In this document: positions 27,356 through 36,292 of the stretch, in pieces
Position numbering within the stretch: position 1 is the first letter of the stretch
How the letters are laid out: each line of letters opens with the position of its first letter
Source of the DNA: Virgibacillus sp. LDC-1
GTDB taxonomy: Bacteria > Bacillota > Bacilli > Bacillales > Amphibacillaceae
NCBI RefSeq assembly: GCF_030137545.1
Contig: NZ_JARUVL010000001.1
Location: 310,070-374,069 of the forward strand
DNA: 64,000 nucleotides
Reading direction: 5' to 3'
Program-made: the position numbers and the translations under genes
Notes under the pieces: model-generated
The model's input: the letters and a program-made list of their open reading frames with translations, nothing else
The model's database searches: none
What the model was told of the DNA's origin: nothing

Positions 27356-29050
27356 ATGAAAAAACTATTTAACTTTAAACATATACGGACAAAAATACTA
27401 TTTGGCTTTGCTTTTGTGATGCTTCTTGTATTCGCAATATCTGCAACGAATTACTTTGCAATGAAAGGGACAAACATAGCCATTAAACAAGTAATTGAAG
27501 AAGAGCTTGAATTATTAACCGCCAATCAAAATATGACACAGTCGATGCTCGGCAGAATTGCAGCCGCACGAGGATATATTTTAACAGGATCGATAGAGCA
27601 TAAAAAGGCGTTTAGTGAATATACAGAGCTTGGGTTAGAGAATGAAGAAATCATTCGAGAAATTAATGATTCTGATGAGTTTGATCAATTGATAGAAAAA
27701 ACAGTGGAATGGCGAAAAATAGTCACGGATGATATTTTTGTTGATTATGATCTTGGAAATAAAGACAAAGCATATCAAAAACTTGTAGCCACAATGGAAC
27801 AAACAGCGGAAATTATTAATGGCTATGAAAAGCTAACACAAGAAAGTCATGAACGAATTGAACAAATCGGAAATGAAACGATTCAATCTGGAGAAACAGC
27901 TCGAATTACAAGTTTAGTGTTTTCTAATTTAACAACAGTGTTTATTATTACTATTGCATTATTAACAGCACGTATGGTTTCGAAGCCAGTTATTAAAGTT
28001 ACGAAACGAATGAGTCAAATTGCAAGTGGTGAATTGAACCACGAAGCATTGGAAACAACATCAGTAGACGAAATTGGTCAATTAACCCGTGCTACAAATG
28101 AAATGAACGCGAAAATGCGAGATATTTTAACGAGTATATCTAATGTATCAAATACGGTTGCAGCACATAGTGAAGAATTAACACAGTCTGCCAATGAAGT
28201 GATGCACGGTACAGAGCAGGTAGCAACGACGATGCAGGAATTAGCTACAGGATCTGAAACACAAGCAAATAGTGCTAGTGATGTCGCTTCCATTATGGGA
28301 ACATTTGCTTCGACAGTTAAGGAAACAAATGAAAATGGCGAGCAAATTAAGCAATATGCAGACGAGGTAATTGAGATGACCTCTGAAGGTAGTGACTTAA
28401 TGAATGCTTCTACAAACCAAATGAAACGAATCGACCATATGGTTCGTGATACGGTTACAAAAGTAGAAGGACTTGATGCACAATCACAGGAAATTTCAAA
28501 TCTTGTTTCTGTCATTAATGATATTGCCGATCAAACCAATTTGCTTGCATTGAATGCTGCAATCGAAGCGGCTCGGGCAGGAGAACAAGGAAGAGGCTTT
28601 GCCGTAGTAGCAGATGAGGTACGAAAGCTAGCTGAACAAGTTTCCTTATCCGTTACAGATATTTCTGGTATCGTCGAACGAATTCAACAGGAAACCAATC
28701 TAGTAACGACTTCCTTGAAGGAAGGGTATAAAGAAGTAGAGCAAGGTAGTGAACAAATTGAATCGACTGGGGTTACGTTTGGAAAAATCAGCTCTGCAGT
28801 TTCAAACATGGCGGAAAGTATTACCTTTGTTTCCGAGAATCTTGCTAATATTGCTGAAAACACAGAGAAGATTAATCATTCCATTGATGAAATCGCATCA
28901 GTATCGGAAGAGTCTGCAGCAGGGGTAGAGGAAACAGCTGCAACTGTACAGCAAGCAAGCAGTTCAATGCAAGAAGTAGCAGGAAGCTCTGATCAATTAG
29001 CAAAGCAAGCAGAGCAACTAAATGAATTAGTGGGAAGATTTAAACTGTAA
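27356..29050 (+). CDS. Methyl-accepting chemotaxis protein (paralogue)
   Basis: A 564-residue receptor very similar in plan to the one at 22313. Membrane segments are at about residues 13-32 and 183-205, with an extracellular four-helix sensor between them, then HAMP ([19 protein letters not shown]) and the signalling domain tip [25 protein letters not shown]. It ends LVGRFKL. The cytoplasmic halves are much closer to each other than the sensor halves, suggesting duplication followed by change of ligand. A terminator follows, closing the taxis operon. Confidence 0.95.
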   Translation: MKKLFNFKHIRTKILFGFAFVMLLVFAISATNYFAMKGTNIAIKQVIEEELELLTANQNMTQSMLGRIAAARGYILTGSIEHKKAFSEYTELGLENEEIIREINDSDEFDQLIEKTVEWRKIVTDDIFVDYDLGNKDKAYQKLVATMEQTAEIINGYEKLTQESHERIEQIGNETIQSGETARITSLVFSNLTTVFIITIALLTARMVSKPVIKVTKRMSQIASGELNHEALETTSVDEIGQLTRATNEMNAKMRDILTSISNVSNTVAAHSEELTQSANEVMHGTEQVATTMQELATGSETQANSASDVASIMGTFASTVKETNENGEQIKQYADEVIEMTSEGSDLMNASTNQMKRIDHMVRDTVTKVEGLDAQSQEISNLVSVINDIADQTNLLALNAAIEAARAGEQGRGFAVVADEVRKLAEQVSLSVTDISGIVERIQQETNLVTTSLKEGYKEVEQGSEQIESTGVTFGKISSAVSNMAESITFVSENLANIAENTEKINHSIDEIASVSEESAAGVEETAATVQQASSSMQEVAGSSDQLAKQAEQLNELVGRFKL

Positions 29051-29086
29051 ACTTTATTTGTCGGACTCTGAAAAATAAATGAATGC

Positions 29087-29126
29087 AAATCCTCTTTCTA
29101 TCTCTTGATGGAAAGGGGATTTTTTA
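29087..29126 (+). terminator. Terminator after the second chemoreceptor
   Basis: A 12-bp stem (29087-29098 with 29111-29122, one wobble) overlaps a T tract ending near 29126. It closes the cheX-cheA-cheW region. Confidence 0.85.
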
Positions 29127-29229
29127 ATCATAATTTCTTTTAATAAAACATTTTATTTGATAAATTAATATATTTATAATAATCAGTAAAAAGCGTATTA
29201 TAAAGAAAAATAGGAGAAGGGGTGGAGAA

Positions 29230-29448
29230 ATGGGAGTAATCGTAAAAAAATGTCGTTTATGTGATAACGAAATAGAGTTTAGTCCTTTTTCAATGTGTAA
29301 TACTTGTCTTACCGAAAGTGAGAAGGTCCTTCATTTTATTAAATATCACCCGCAAACATCCTTGAAGCTAATCGCCCAATCAACGAAAATACCACTCGAA
29401 AAAGTTTCTAAAATGGATTTATTGAATTACCCCAATAAATCTAAATAA
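29230..29448 (+). CDS. Short YvyF-like zinc-ribbon protein
   Basis: A 72-residue protein with two CxxC pairs (CRLC at residues 8-11 and CNTC at 23-26) that probably bind one zinc ion. A short helix and a small helix-turn-helix-like segment (TSLKLIAQSTKIPLEKVSKM) follow. This layout matches the N-terminal half of the flagellar-region protein YvyF encoded at 63046, but the second zinc ribbon is missing. GGAGAAGGGGTGG precedes the ATG. The position right after the taxis genes suggests a motility link. Function is unknown. Confidence 0.75.
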   Translation: MGVIVKKCRLCDNEIEFSPFSMCNTCLTESEKVLHFIKYHPQTSLKLIAQSTKIPLEKVSKMDLLNYPNKSK

Positions 29449-29563
29449 CTTCTCTTTTTAAAATACACAATTAATAGCACAATAATCTGAAAATACTAAA
29501 AATATTATTGATATTCCGTTTATTTCATAGTAAGCTTAAAAAAACACTACTTGCAGTTCTTAA

Positions 29564-29577
29564 TGAAAGCGTTATCA
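29564..29577 (+). promoter_or_regulatory. Perfect cre (CcpA) site upstream of the TAXI-TRAP genes
   Basis: TGAAAGCGTTATCA satisfies every position of the cre consensus TGWAARCGYTWNCW. It ends 34 bases before the TAXI lipoprotein start, a position suited to repression by CcpA in glucose-rich conditions. Confidence 0.8.
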
Positions 29578-29611
29578 AAAACTATGTTTAATGACTAAAA
29601 GGGGGAAGACA

Positions 29612-30607
29612 ATGAAAAGAAAAAAGAGGACGAGTGTTCTGTTACTATTTTTTGGAATGCTACTGCTATCAGCTTGTGGAGGTGGTGGAAGCAACATCGC
29701 TATTGGACCACCAGCAAGTGAAACGAATGCTGTATCCAAGCAAATATTAAAGGCATATGGACTGGAGGAAGGGGATTATGAAGCGTTTCAGGAGGGATTT
29801 GGAGATGCGGCAGATCAAGTGCAAGATGGCAATGTTGATGTATCGATAGGTATACTAGGTCTTCCAGCGGGGAGCATTGAGAGCTTGCACGCTTCTGCTG
29901 GTGATGTGAAAATGTTAGAGCTTTCAGATGAAGCAATAGCATATATGGAGAAGAATAGCGGCTATAAACGCCATACGATTCCAAAAGATACGTATGATTT
30001 TATGGATAAAGACATTGAAACAGTGACTGCTTACGCGATCCTGATGGCAAATACAAACACGATTAGTGAAGAGCTTGGCTATGAATTGGCCAAAGCAATG
30101 GTTGAAAAGGCTAGCGAAATAACCCATGCGCAAGGAGTCCAAATGACGCTTGAAAATGCGCTAAATGGTGCTAAAGGATTGCCAATTCATCCTGGAGCAG
30201 CAAAGTACTATAAAGAGCAAGGCTTATCATTTGATAATCCTATTGCTAAACTTCAGATAGAAGGGGAAAAAGAAGAATTCATTCTAGGAACAGGTAGTTC
30301 TGGTGGAACATATTATCCACTCGGAGGAGAAATGGCAGGTGTTTGGAATAATCATATAGATGGGATTAATGTAACGAATACAGAAACAGGAGCATCTATC
30401 GAAAATCTTGCTTCCATTCGAGATGGAAAAATGGACCTTGGAATGACCGTTCATGTCCCTGCATTAAATGCAATCGAGGGAGCAGGAGATTTTGAGGGAA
30501 ATAAGGTCACCAATGCAGCGTTTATTGGTCATATTTATCCAGAGGTTGTGCAAATTATAACGCGAGAGAACACTGGTATAGAAAGTCTGGATGATTTAAA
30601 AAAGTAG
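29612..30607 (+). CDS. TAXI-family TRAP solute-binding lipoprotein, circularly permuted
   Basis: A 331-residue lipoprotein with signal peptide and lipobox LLSAC (Cys22). It belongs to the TAXI class of TRAP binding proteins, but the order of its halves is reversed. Residues 28-205 (from NIAIGPPASETNA to IHPGAAKYYKEQGL) match what is normally the C-terminal part. Residues 223-331 (from FILGTGSSGGTYYPLGG to GIESLDDLKK) match the normal N-terminal part. A 17-residue linker joins them, and the protein stops exactly where the missing junction would be. The frame is open throughout and the ATG has a good AAGGGGG site. It should deliver a carboxylate to the permease encoded next. Confidence 0.85.
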   Translation: MKRKKRTSVLLLFFGMLLLSACGGGGSNIAIGPPASETNAVSKQILKAYGLEEGDYEAFQEGFGDAADQVQDGNVDVSIGILGLPAGSIESLHASAGDVKMLELSDEAIAYMEKNSGYKRHTIPKDTYDFMDKDIETVTAYAILMANTNTISEELGYELAKAMVEKASEITHAQGVQMTLENALNGAKGLPIHPGAAKYYKEQGLSFDNPIAKLQIEGEKEEFILGTGSSGGTYYPLGGEMAGVWNNHIDGINVTNTETGASIENLASIRDGKMDLGMTVHVPALNAIEGAGDFEGNKVTNAAFIGHIYPEVVQIITRENTGIESLDDLKK

Positions 30608-30657
30608 TAGATTAATAAAGGGAATCAAACGGAAAAGCGTTTCACTGGTATTTATTT

Positions 30658-30693
30658 AGGAACAGATTGGTGTGATTTCCCCATTCTGTTCCT
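30658..30693 (+). promoter_or_regulatory. Intergenic hairpin between TAXI and TRAP permease genes
   Basis: AGGAACAGA (30658-30666) pairs perfectly with TCTGTTCCT (30685-30693). No T tract follows, so it is not a classical terminator. It may act as an RNA-processing or stabilising element that sets a higher level of binding protein than permease. Confidence 0.55.
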
Positions 30694-30714
30694 ATTGAAA
30701 TGGATGGTGGTCGA

Positions 30715-32673
30715 ATGAGAGAAAGCCAGCCAAGAGAATCAGGAGCACAAGCTATACTAGAAAAATATGATCGAGAAAGCCAGTTTCGATTGAATCTCGG
30801 AAAGTGGGGTTTGATTGTTACCTTTTTAGGTGTTTATTTAACAGTCTTTCATCTATATACAGGCTACTTTGGTGTGTTACCTTCACAAAAGCAAGGTGCA
30901 ATTCATTTAGGTACTGCGCTAGGTCTAATATTCTTATTGTTTCCAGCAAAGAAAGGAATGCAAAAACATCAAAAAACTGTTCCCTGGTATGATATTATCC
31001 TCGCTTTTCTAGCAATGTACATTTCCTATCATAAGGTCATTTTCTTGGATTCTATTCTTCAAAGTAGAATTACTGGATATCATCCATTTGATATGATTTT
31101 ATCGATTGTTGGTATTTTGCTTGTACTCGAAGCAACACGTCGAACGGTAGGGTTACCAATTGTGATTGTTGCTGGAATTACCATCTTATATACTATTTTT
31201 GGGAAATATATCCCGACACAGCTTTTATCGCATCCTGGCTTTTCTATTGATCGGATTGCCACGAATTTGTGGTACCAGGAAAGTGGTGTTTTTGGAACAC
31301 CAATTCAGATATCCTCGAAATTTATTTTTCTCTTTTTGTTTTTTGGGGTAATGCTTGTTCATACGAAGATCGGTGCATTTTTTAATGATCTTGCTTTCTC
31401 ACTAACAGGTCGCTATACCGGTGGCACAGCAAAAGCTGCTGTATCTGCATCTGCGTTACAAGGAATGGTTTCGGGTAGTTCAGTTGGCAATACAGTAGCT
31501 TCTGGTTCATTTACCATACCAATGATGAAAAAAGCAGGCTTTAAACCAGAGTTTGCGGCGGCTACAGAAGCTTCGGCATCAACTGGTGGGCAGATTATGC
31601 CTCCATTGATGGGGGCTGCTGCCTTTATTATGATGGAATATTTAGGTGTAGACTTTTCTACTATTATGCTTGCAGCACTTGTTCCTGCAATGCTTTATTT
31701 TACAGGAATCTTTATTGGAACACACTTTGAAGCAAAAAAACGAGGTATTGTGGGACTACCAAAGGAGGCATTGCCAAATTTTAAAAAGCTCATGCTACGA
31801 AATGGATATATGCTATTACCGCTAATTGTTATTGTAGGAACAATAATGATTGGCTTTACCCCACAGCGAGCAGCAATAATCGGTATTGTTTCTGCATATC
31901 TTATTAGTTTGATTCGGAAGGAAAGTAGATTATCCTTGAAGCAAACGATATATGTACTAGAGGAAGGTGCACGCGTAGCACTTCCTGTAATCGCAGCAGT
32001 TGCAACTGCTGGAATTATCGCAGGCGTCGTCAGTATTACTGGATTAGGTGCTAAATTTGCCACGGGTATTATCGCTTTATCTGGCGGTATTCTTCCATTT
32101 GCATTAATGCTAACAATGGTTGCTTGTATTATTCTTGGTATGGGATTGCCGACAACAGCAAATTATGTTGTTACTGCAACGGTAGCTGCTCCTGCTTTAA
32201 TTAATACGTTTGGATTAGAACCAATCGCTGTACATATGTTTGTATTTTATTTTGGTATCGTTGCCGATATAACGCCACCAGTCTGTTTGGCAGCATATGC
32301 TGGAGCCGGAATTGCAAAAGCGAATCCTTTTCGTACCGGATTAAATGCAGTAAAGCTCGCTATCGCAGCGTTCATTATTCCATATATCTTTATTTATGAT
32401 CCAATCCTCTTGCTGGTTGATGTAACGATTCCGCATTTTGTATTAGCGGTCGTAACCGCATTCCTTGGAATGTTGGCTGTAAGTAGTGCAATGATTGGTT
32501 TTTTTGTAAGCAATTCACGCATTTGGGAACGTGTCCTATTGATGTTAGGAGGATTACTCATGATTCATCCCGAAGTTTATTCGAATGTAGCTGGCTTCTT
32601 ATTGATGGCGATAGTTTGGTTATTGCAAAGAAATCGAAAAAATGGTGAAGTATCACAAAGAGCAGCAGTTTAA
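30715..32673 (+). CDS. TRAP transporter fused permease (DctQM type)
   Basis: A 652-residue membrane protein of the fused four-helix plus large-subunit TRAP permease class that pairs with TAXI binding proteins. About 16 hydrophobic segments are visible. Large-subunit landmarks include SGSSVGNTVASGSFTIPMMKK, EASASTGGQIMPPLMGAAAF and GLPTTANYVVTAT. It uses an ion gradient to import the substrate, probably a dicarboxylate such as glutamate or a related acid, but this cannot be read from sequence. The ATG at 30715 is chosen because GGTGG lies just upstream; an in-frame ATG 15 bases earlier lacks a ribosome site. Confidence 0.92.
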   Translation: MRESQPRESGAQAILEKYDRESQFRLNLGKWGLIVTFLGVYLTVFHLYTGYFGVLPSQKQGAIHLGTALGLIFLLFPAKKGMQKHQKTVPWYDIILAFLAMYISYHKVIFLDSILQSRITGYHPFDMILSIVGILLVLEATRRTVGLPIVIVAGITILYTIFGKYIPTQLLSHPGFSIDRIATNLWYQESGVFGTPIQISSKFIFLFLFFGVMLVHTKIGAFFNDLAFSLTGRYTGGTAKAAVSASALQGMVSGSSVGNTVASGSFTIPMMKKAGFKPEFAAATEASASTGGQIMPPLMGAAAFIMMEYLGVDFSTIMLAALVPAMLYFTGIFIGTHFEAKKRGIVGLPKEALPNFKKLMLRNGYMLLPLIVIVGTIMIGFTPQRAAIIGIVSAYLISLIRKESRLSLKQTIYVLEEGARVALPVIAAVATAGIIAGVVSITGLGAKFATGIIALSGGILPFALMLTMVACIILGMGLPTTANYVVTATVAAPALINTFGLEPIAVHMFVFYFGIVADITPPVCLAAYAGAGIAKANPFRTGLNAVKLAIAAFIIPYIFIYDPILLLVDVTIPHFVLAVVTAFLGMLAVSSAMIGFFVSNSRIWERVLLMLGGLLMIHPEVYSNVAGFLLMAIVWLLQRNRKNGEVSQRAAV

Positions 32674-32774
32674 TGATTTAAGCAGGCTAACCGTAAATAT
32701 ATAAGATAGATAATAACCCAATATCTCCTTCATGCATATAGTAGTAGAGAAAACGCCGTGGAAGGGGATGAAGG

Positions 32775-33275
32775 ATGTATTATTATATGTATCCAAATGG
32801 TTATGCAATGAATCAAACTGCTGTTCCGCGTGCACAATCTTATTGGGAATATCCAATGGATCCTCGTGTGCAAGGCCAGAATGAACAAGTCTTAAAGGCA
32901 TTAATCCATGCCATGGAGGGGGAAAGCGGAGCAATCGATTTTTATACGCGACTAGCTACAATGGCACCGAATAAAATGGCGAAAGACGTAGTAGAGCATG
33001 CTTTAAATGATGAAAAAAAACATCTAGAAGCTTTTGTGGAACTTTATAAAGCGTTAACTGGAAAAACACCGAAATATAAAACACCTCGAACGAAATTTTC
33101 GAATTTCAAGGAAGGGGTATGGGTTGCGTATAATGATGAGCTAGAGGCGTATGAAACTTACCGGGATGATTATCTGTTGTCTAACGATCAAATGATTCGA
33201 GATACGTTTTTTCTCGCTATGACAGATGAAATTGAACATGCAATGCGGTTTGGTCTTCTCTATCAGATGCTATAG
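32775..33275 (+). CDS. Ferritin-like diiron-type protein
   Basis: A 166-residue protein with a Tyr-rich N-terminus of about 35 residues, then a four-helix ferritin-like domain. Possible metal ligands are spaced as in rubrerythrins: Glu in MEGESGAIDFY, Glu-x-x-His in NDEKKHLEAF, Glu in YNDELEAYETY and Glu-x-x-His in TDEIEHAMRF. It may bind two irons and act in peroxide or iron stress, or may be a coat-like protein; the exact role is unknown. GAAGGGGATGAAGG precedes the ATG, and a strong terminator follows, so it is monocistronic. Confidence 0.82.
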   Translation: MYYYMYPNGYAMNQTAVPRAQSYWEYPMDPRVQGQNEQVLKALIHAMEGESGAIDFYTRLATMAPNKMAKDVVEHALNDEKKHLEAFVELYKALTGKTPKYKTPRTKFSNFKEGVWVAYNDELEAYETYRDDYLLSNDQMIRDTFFLAMTDEIEHAMRFGLLYQML

Positions 33276-33282
33276 CGTTAAA

Positions 33283-33325
33283 AACAAAAAAGATTTCCTG
33301 TCAGAATCAGGAGATCTTTTTTGTT
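33283..33325 (+). terminator. Terminator after the ferritin-like gene
   Basis: An 18-position stem (33283-33300 with 33308-33325, one mismatch) closes a 7-base loop and contains TTTTTT in its right arm. Confidence 0.9.
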
Positions 33326-33430
33326 ATGGATAGAACGGAAAGCATAGGCCTTTCGCACTTCTTTTTTCTTCCTTTTCCGTGATATGCTATGATAAAAGCA
33401 AAGTTGGAAATCTAGAAGGGAGTAGCTCCT

Positions 33431-34645
33431 TTGCAATTACAAAACAAACAGCAACGTACAAAGCAATGGTATCGGATATTATTAGTAGTTGGTATCGTGT
33501 TCGTATCCTTTAATTTACGTCCAGCAATTACATCAGTTGGCCCGTTAATTCGTTTTATTCGTGATGATTTAGCACTTTCTAATTGGAGTGCTGGTTTATT
33601 AACGAGTCTCCCATTAATTGCTTTTGCGCTTTTATCTCCAGTTGTACCTAGACTAGCAAATCGTTTTTCTAATGAAATGCTGTTATTACTCGGTTTAATT
33701 GTGCTATCGGTTGGGATATCTCTTCGTTCAATTGCAGTGACATTCCTTTTATTTGGTGGTACGTTACTAATCGGACTAGGTATTGCGGTTTGTAATGTGT
33801 TGCTTCCAGGTGTTATTAAGGATAAGTTCCCGACAAAGGTAGGAATCATGACAAGTATTTATTCAACAAGTATGGGAGTGCTGGCGGCAACTGCATCTGG
33901 AGTAAGTATTCCGCTAGCTGTAAATTATGGACTTGGATGGCAGCTTTCCTTACTCTTCTGGATCATCCCTGCTATTTTAGGAATTCCTGTTTGGATATAT
34001 CTGCTGAAGAAAAATGGTAAAGAAAAAAGTCAAGGGCTTCGTTATGTAACAACAAATGATAATCGAATTTGGAAGTCGCCGCTTGCATGGCAGGTTGCTT
34101 CCTTTCTAGGATTGCAATCATTCTTATTTTACGTAACAGTTTCTTGGCTACCAGAGATTTTACATAATTATGGTGTAGATATGGCAACTGCGGGATGGAT
34201 GCTTTCATTTTGTCAGTTTATTGGACTTCCAGCAAGCTTTATTGTGCCAATGATTGCCGGTAAATTAAAGTCTCAGCGTGGAATTGTATTTGTGATGACG
34301 TGTATATCGGTTGGGGGCTATGGCGGCTTACTCGTAGGTAAGTCAGAAATCACGATGGTTTTCAGTGTTATTCTAATTGGAATATCGTTAAGTGGTAGCT
34401 TTGCTTTAGCACTGGCTTTTTTAGGGTTACGCGCAAAAAATGCGAAACAGGCAGCAGAGCTTTCAGGAATGGCTCAAGCATTAGGCTATATATTGGCAGC
34501 AGTTGGCCCTATTATTATCGGGTTTTTATTTGATATAACGGAGGCGTGGACCATTCCATTAATTATACTCATTTCTGTATCTGTATTCGTTATGCTGTTT
34601 GGATTTGGAGCTGGGCGAAATAAATATGTGTTAGATGATGAGTAG
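33431..34645 (+). CDS. MFS transporter, CynX/NimT (YycB-like) family
   Basis: A 404-residue major facilitator protein with 12 predicted membrane segments. The family signature FNLRPAITSVGPLI is at the end of the first segment, and a long internal loop (LLKKNGKEKSQGLRY) separates the two halves. Members include cyanate and nitroimidazole transporters, but substrates are mostly unknown. The start is a TTG eight bases after AAGGGAG. No neighbouring gene clearly shares its function. Confidence 0.88.
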   Translation: MQLQNKQQRTKQWYRILLVVGIVFVSFNLRPAITSVGPLIRFIRDDLALSNWSAGLLTSLPLIAFALLSPVVPRLANRFSNEMLLLLGLIVLSVGISLRSIAVTFLLFGGTLLIGLGIAVCNVLLPGVIKDKFPTKVGIMTSIYSTSMGVLAATASGVSIPLAVNYGLGWQLSLLFWIIPAILGIPVWIYLLKKNGKEKSQGLRYVTTNDNRIWKSPLAWQVASFLGLQSFLFYVTVSWLPEILHNYGVDMATAGWMLSFCQFIGLPASFIVPMIAGKLKSQRGIVFVMTCISVGGYGGLLVGKSEITMVFSVILIGISLSGSFALALAFLGLRAKNAKQAAELSGMAQALGYILAAVGPIIIGFLFDITEAWTIPLIILISVSVFVMLFGFGAGRNKYVLDDE

Positions 34646-35063
34646 GAACGGATAAGCAAAAGTCTAGCATTCGTAGGGTTGATAGTTAAATATGAAAAAA
34701 GCGTGTCAAAAAAGGTGAAAGTAATACTTATGGCATGCTTTAGTCGTTGTGAACAGAGAAGATTTTCAATAAGTGTGCTATGATCGTCGTAGGGAAGGTT
34801 ATGGAATTGAGGTGACAAATGGAAAAGATGAATGCTACGGAGCTTTGAATTGATTTTGTACTTCCCAACGTCGAATTATTTTACGATTATAAAGCTTTTG
34901 GTGAAGTAATTCCTGTTGATTTTCAAAACGCACTTGGAAAAGATAATTCATTATCATAATGCCTATTATTTGACATTGCCTACCTATCATAATTGTATTA
35001 AAATAAATGAATAATTTATATGTTTGGATACAAGCATCAATAGAATTTGCAGAAGAATGAGAG
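34646..35063. other. Intergenic region with a broken short reading frame
   Basis: A 418-base gap between two MFS genes. An extended -10 box (TG-C-TATGAT, 34776-34784) and GAGGTGA lead to an ATG at 34819 whose frame stops after nine codons and then continues open (see the separate entry). The remainder is AT-rich with no recognised structure. Confidence 0.5.
34819..34959 (+). pseudogene. Possible remnant reading frame with in-frame TGA
   Basis: From the ATG at 34819, which has a good GAGGTGA ribosome site, the frame reads MEKMNATEL, a TGA stop at 34846, then IDFVLPNVELFYDYKAFG and onward to a TAA at 34957. The composition after the stop is protein-like. It could be a decayed gene start, a leader peptide or chance. 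I do not recognise the sequence. Confidence 0.3.
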
Positions 35064-36230
35064 ATGATGGGGATGCCTAAATATATTTGGCTATTAGTTA
35101 TAGCTACAACGATTAATGTAACCGGAGGATCATTTTTATGGCCGCTCAATACAATTTATATGCATAATGAACTTGGTAAAAGTCTTGCTTTTGCTGGGGT
35201 CATTTTAATGTTGAATCAAGGAGCAGCTATCGTAGGTAATTTAATTGGTGGAGCGCTTTTTGATAAATTTAGCCCTTATAAAACGATTTTATACTCCACA
35301 TTGCTCGTAACTTCGGCTGCAATATTCCTTTCGTTTCATCATACGATTGTACCTTATTCCATTATGCTGATTCTTATCGGATTTGGAACAGGTGCTACTT
35401 GGCCAGTTATGTTTGCGATGGCTGGTTCAATTTGGCCAGAAGGGGGACGCCGCGCATTTAATGCAATATACGTTGCGCAAAACTTAGGTGTTGCTCTTGG
35501 TGCAACAATTGGTGGATTTGTGGCAAGTATTTCATTTAACTATATTTTCATCGCGAATGCATCATTGTTTTTTGTTTTTCTGTTAATGGTATTGTTTTTC
35601 TTTCGTGGAATGGATGAGGAACGTGATCGTCAAATGCACACGACTGTTATTGAGCAAAGCAAAAAGATTGAAAATAAGTCGGCCTTTCGATCCCTTCTCA
35701 TTCTGTGTAGTGGCTTTTTTGTTGTTTGGTTTGCTTATAGTCAATGGCAATCAACGATAGCATCACATACACAAGATATAGGTATTCCGCTAGAACAATA
35801 CAGTACATTATGGGCAATTAATGGGTTTCTAATTGTGCTTGGTCAGCCTTTATTAAAGTTGTTCACATGGCAGTCTCAAAAGACGTATATTTACGTTGGG
35901 AGTACGATCTTTCTATTTTCATTCATCATTGCGATGGTGGCAGATCAATTTGTTATGTTTGCCGTAGCCATGGTGATTTTAACAATTGGGGAAATGCTCG
36001 TTTGGCCTGCGATTCCTACTTTAGCAGATGAACTAGCTCCAAAAGGTAGAGCAGGATTTTATCAAGGTATTGTGAATAGTGTTGCTGCTGCAGGACGAAT
36101 GCTTGGTCCTGTTCTTGGTGGCTTAATTGTTGACTTATTTCACATTCAATTGTTGTTCTTTATTTTGATATTTTTATTATTTATTCCATATGTAACGACA
36201 ACACTTTTTGATCGAAGAATTCAAAATTAA
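35064..36230 (+). CDS. MFS transporter
   Basis: A 388-residue major facilitator protein with 12 predicted membrane segments. Landmarks are GGALFDKFSPYKT in the first cytoplasmic loop (the DRxGRR-type motif A), and GRMLGPVLGGLIVDLF in the last third. It resembles multidrug or sugar efflux carriers of Bacillaceae, such as YttB, without clear specificity. Several ATG codons lie close together (35064, 35067, 35073) and none has a strong ribosome site, so the start is uncertain by up to three residues. Confidence 0.87.
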   Translation: MMGMPKYIWLLVIATTINVTGGSFLWPLNTIYMHNELGKSLAFAGVILMLNQGAAIVGNLIGGALFDKFSPYKTILYSTLLVTSAAIFLSFHHTIVPYSIMLILIGFGTGATWPVMFAMAGSIWPEGGRRAFNAIYVAQNLGVALGATIGGFVASISFNYIFIANASLFFVFLLMVLFFFRGMDEERDRQMHTTVIEQSKKIENKSAFRSLLILCSGFFVVWFAYSQWQSTIASHTQDIGIPLEQYSTLWAINGFLIVLGQPLLKLFTWQSQKTYIYVGSTIFLFSFIIAMVADQFVMFAVAMVILTIGEMLVWPAIPTLADELAPKGRAGFYQGIVNSVAAAGRMLGPVLGGLIVDLFHIQLLFFILIFLLFIPYVTTTLFDRRIQN

Positions 36231-36292
36231 TGATGAGATAGTTTAGTCTTAATAGAGAAATGCACGATGAACTCAATATCAAGGAGGATTCC

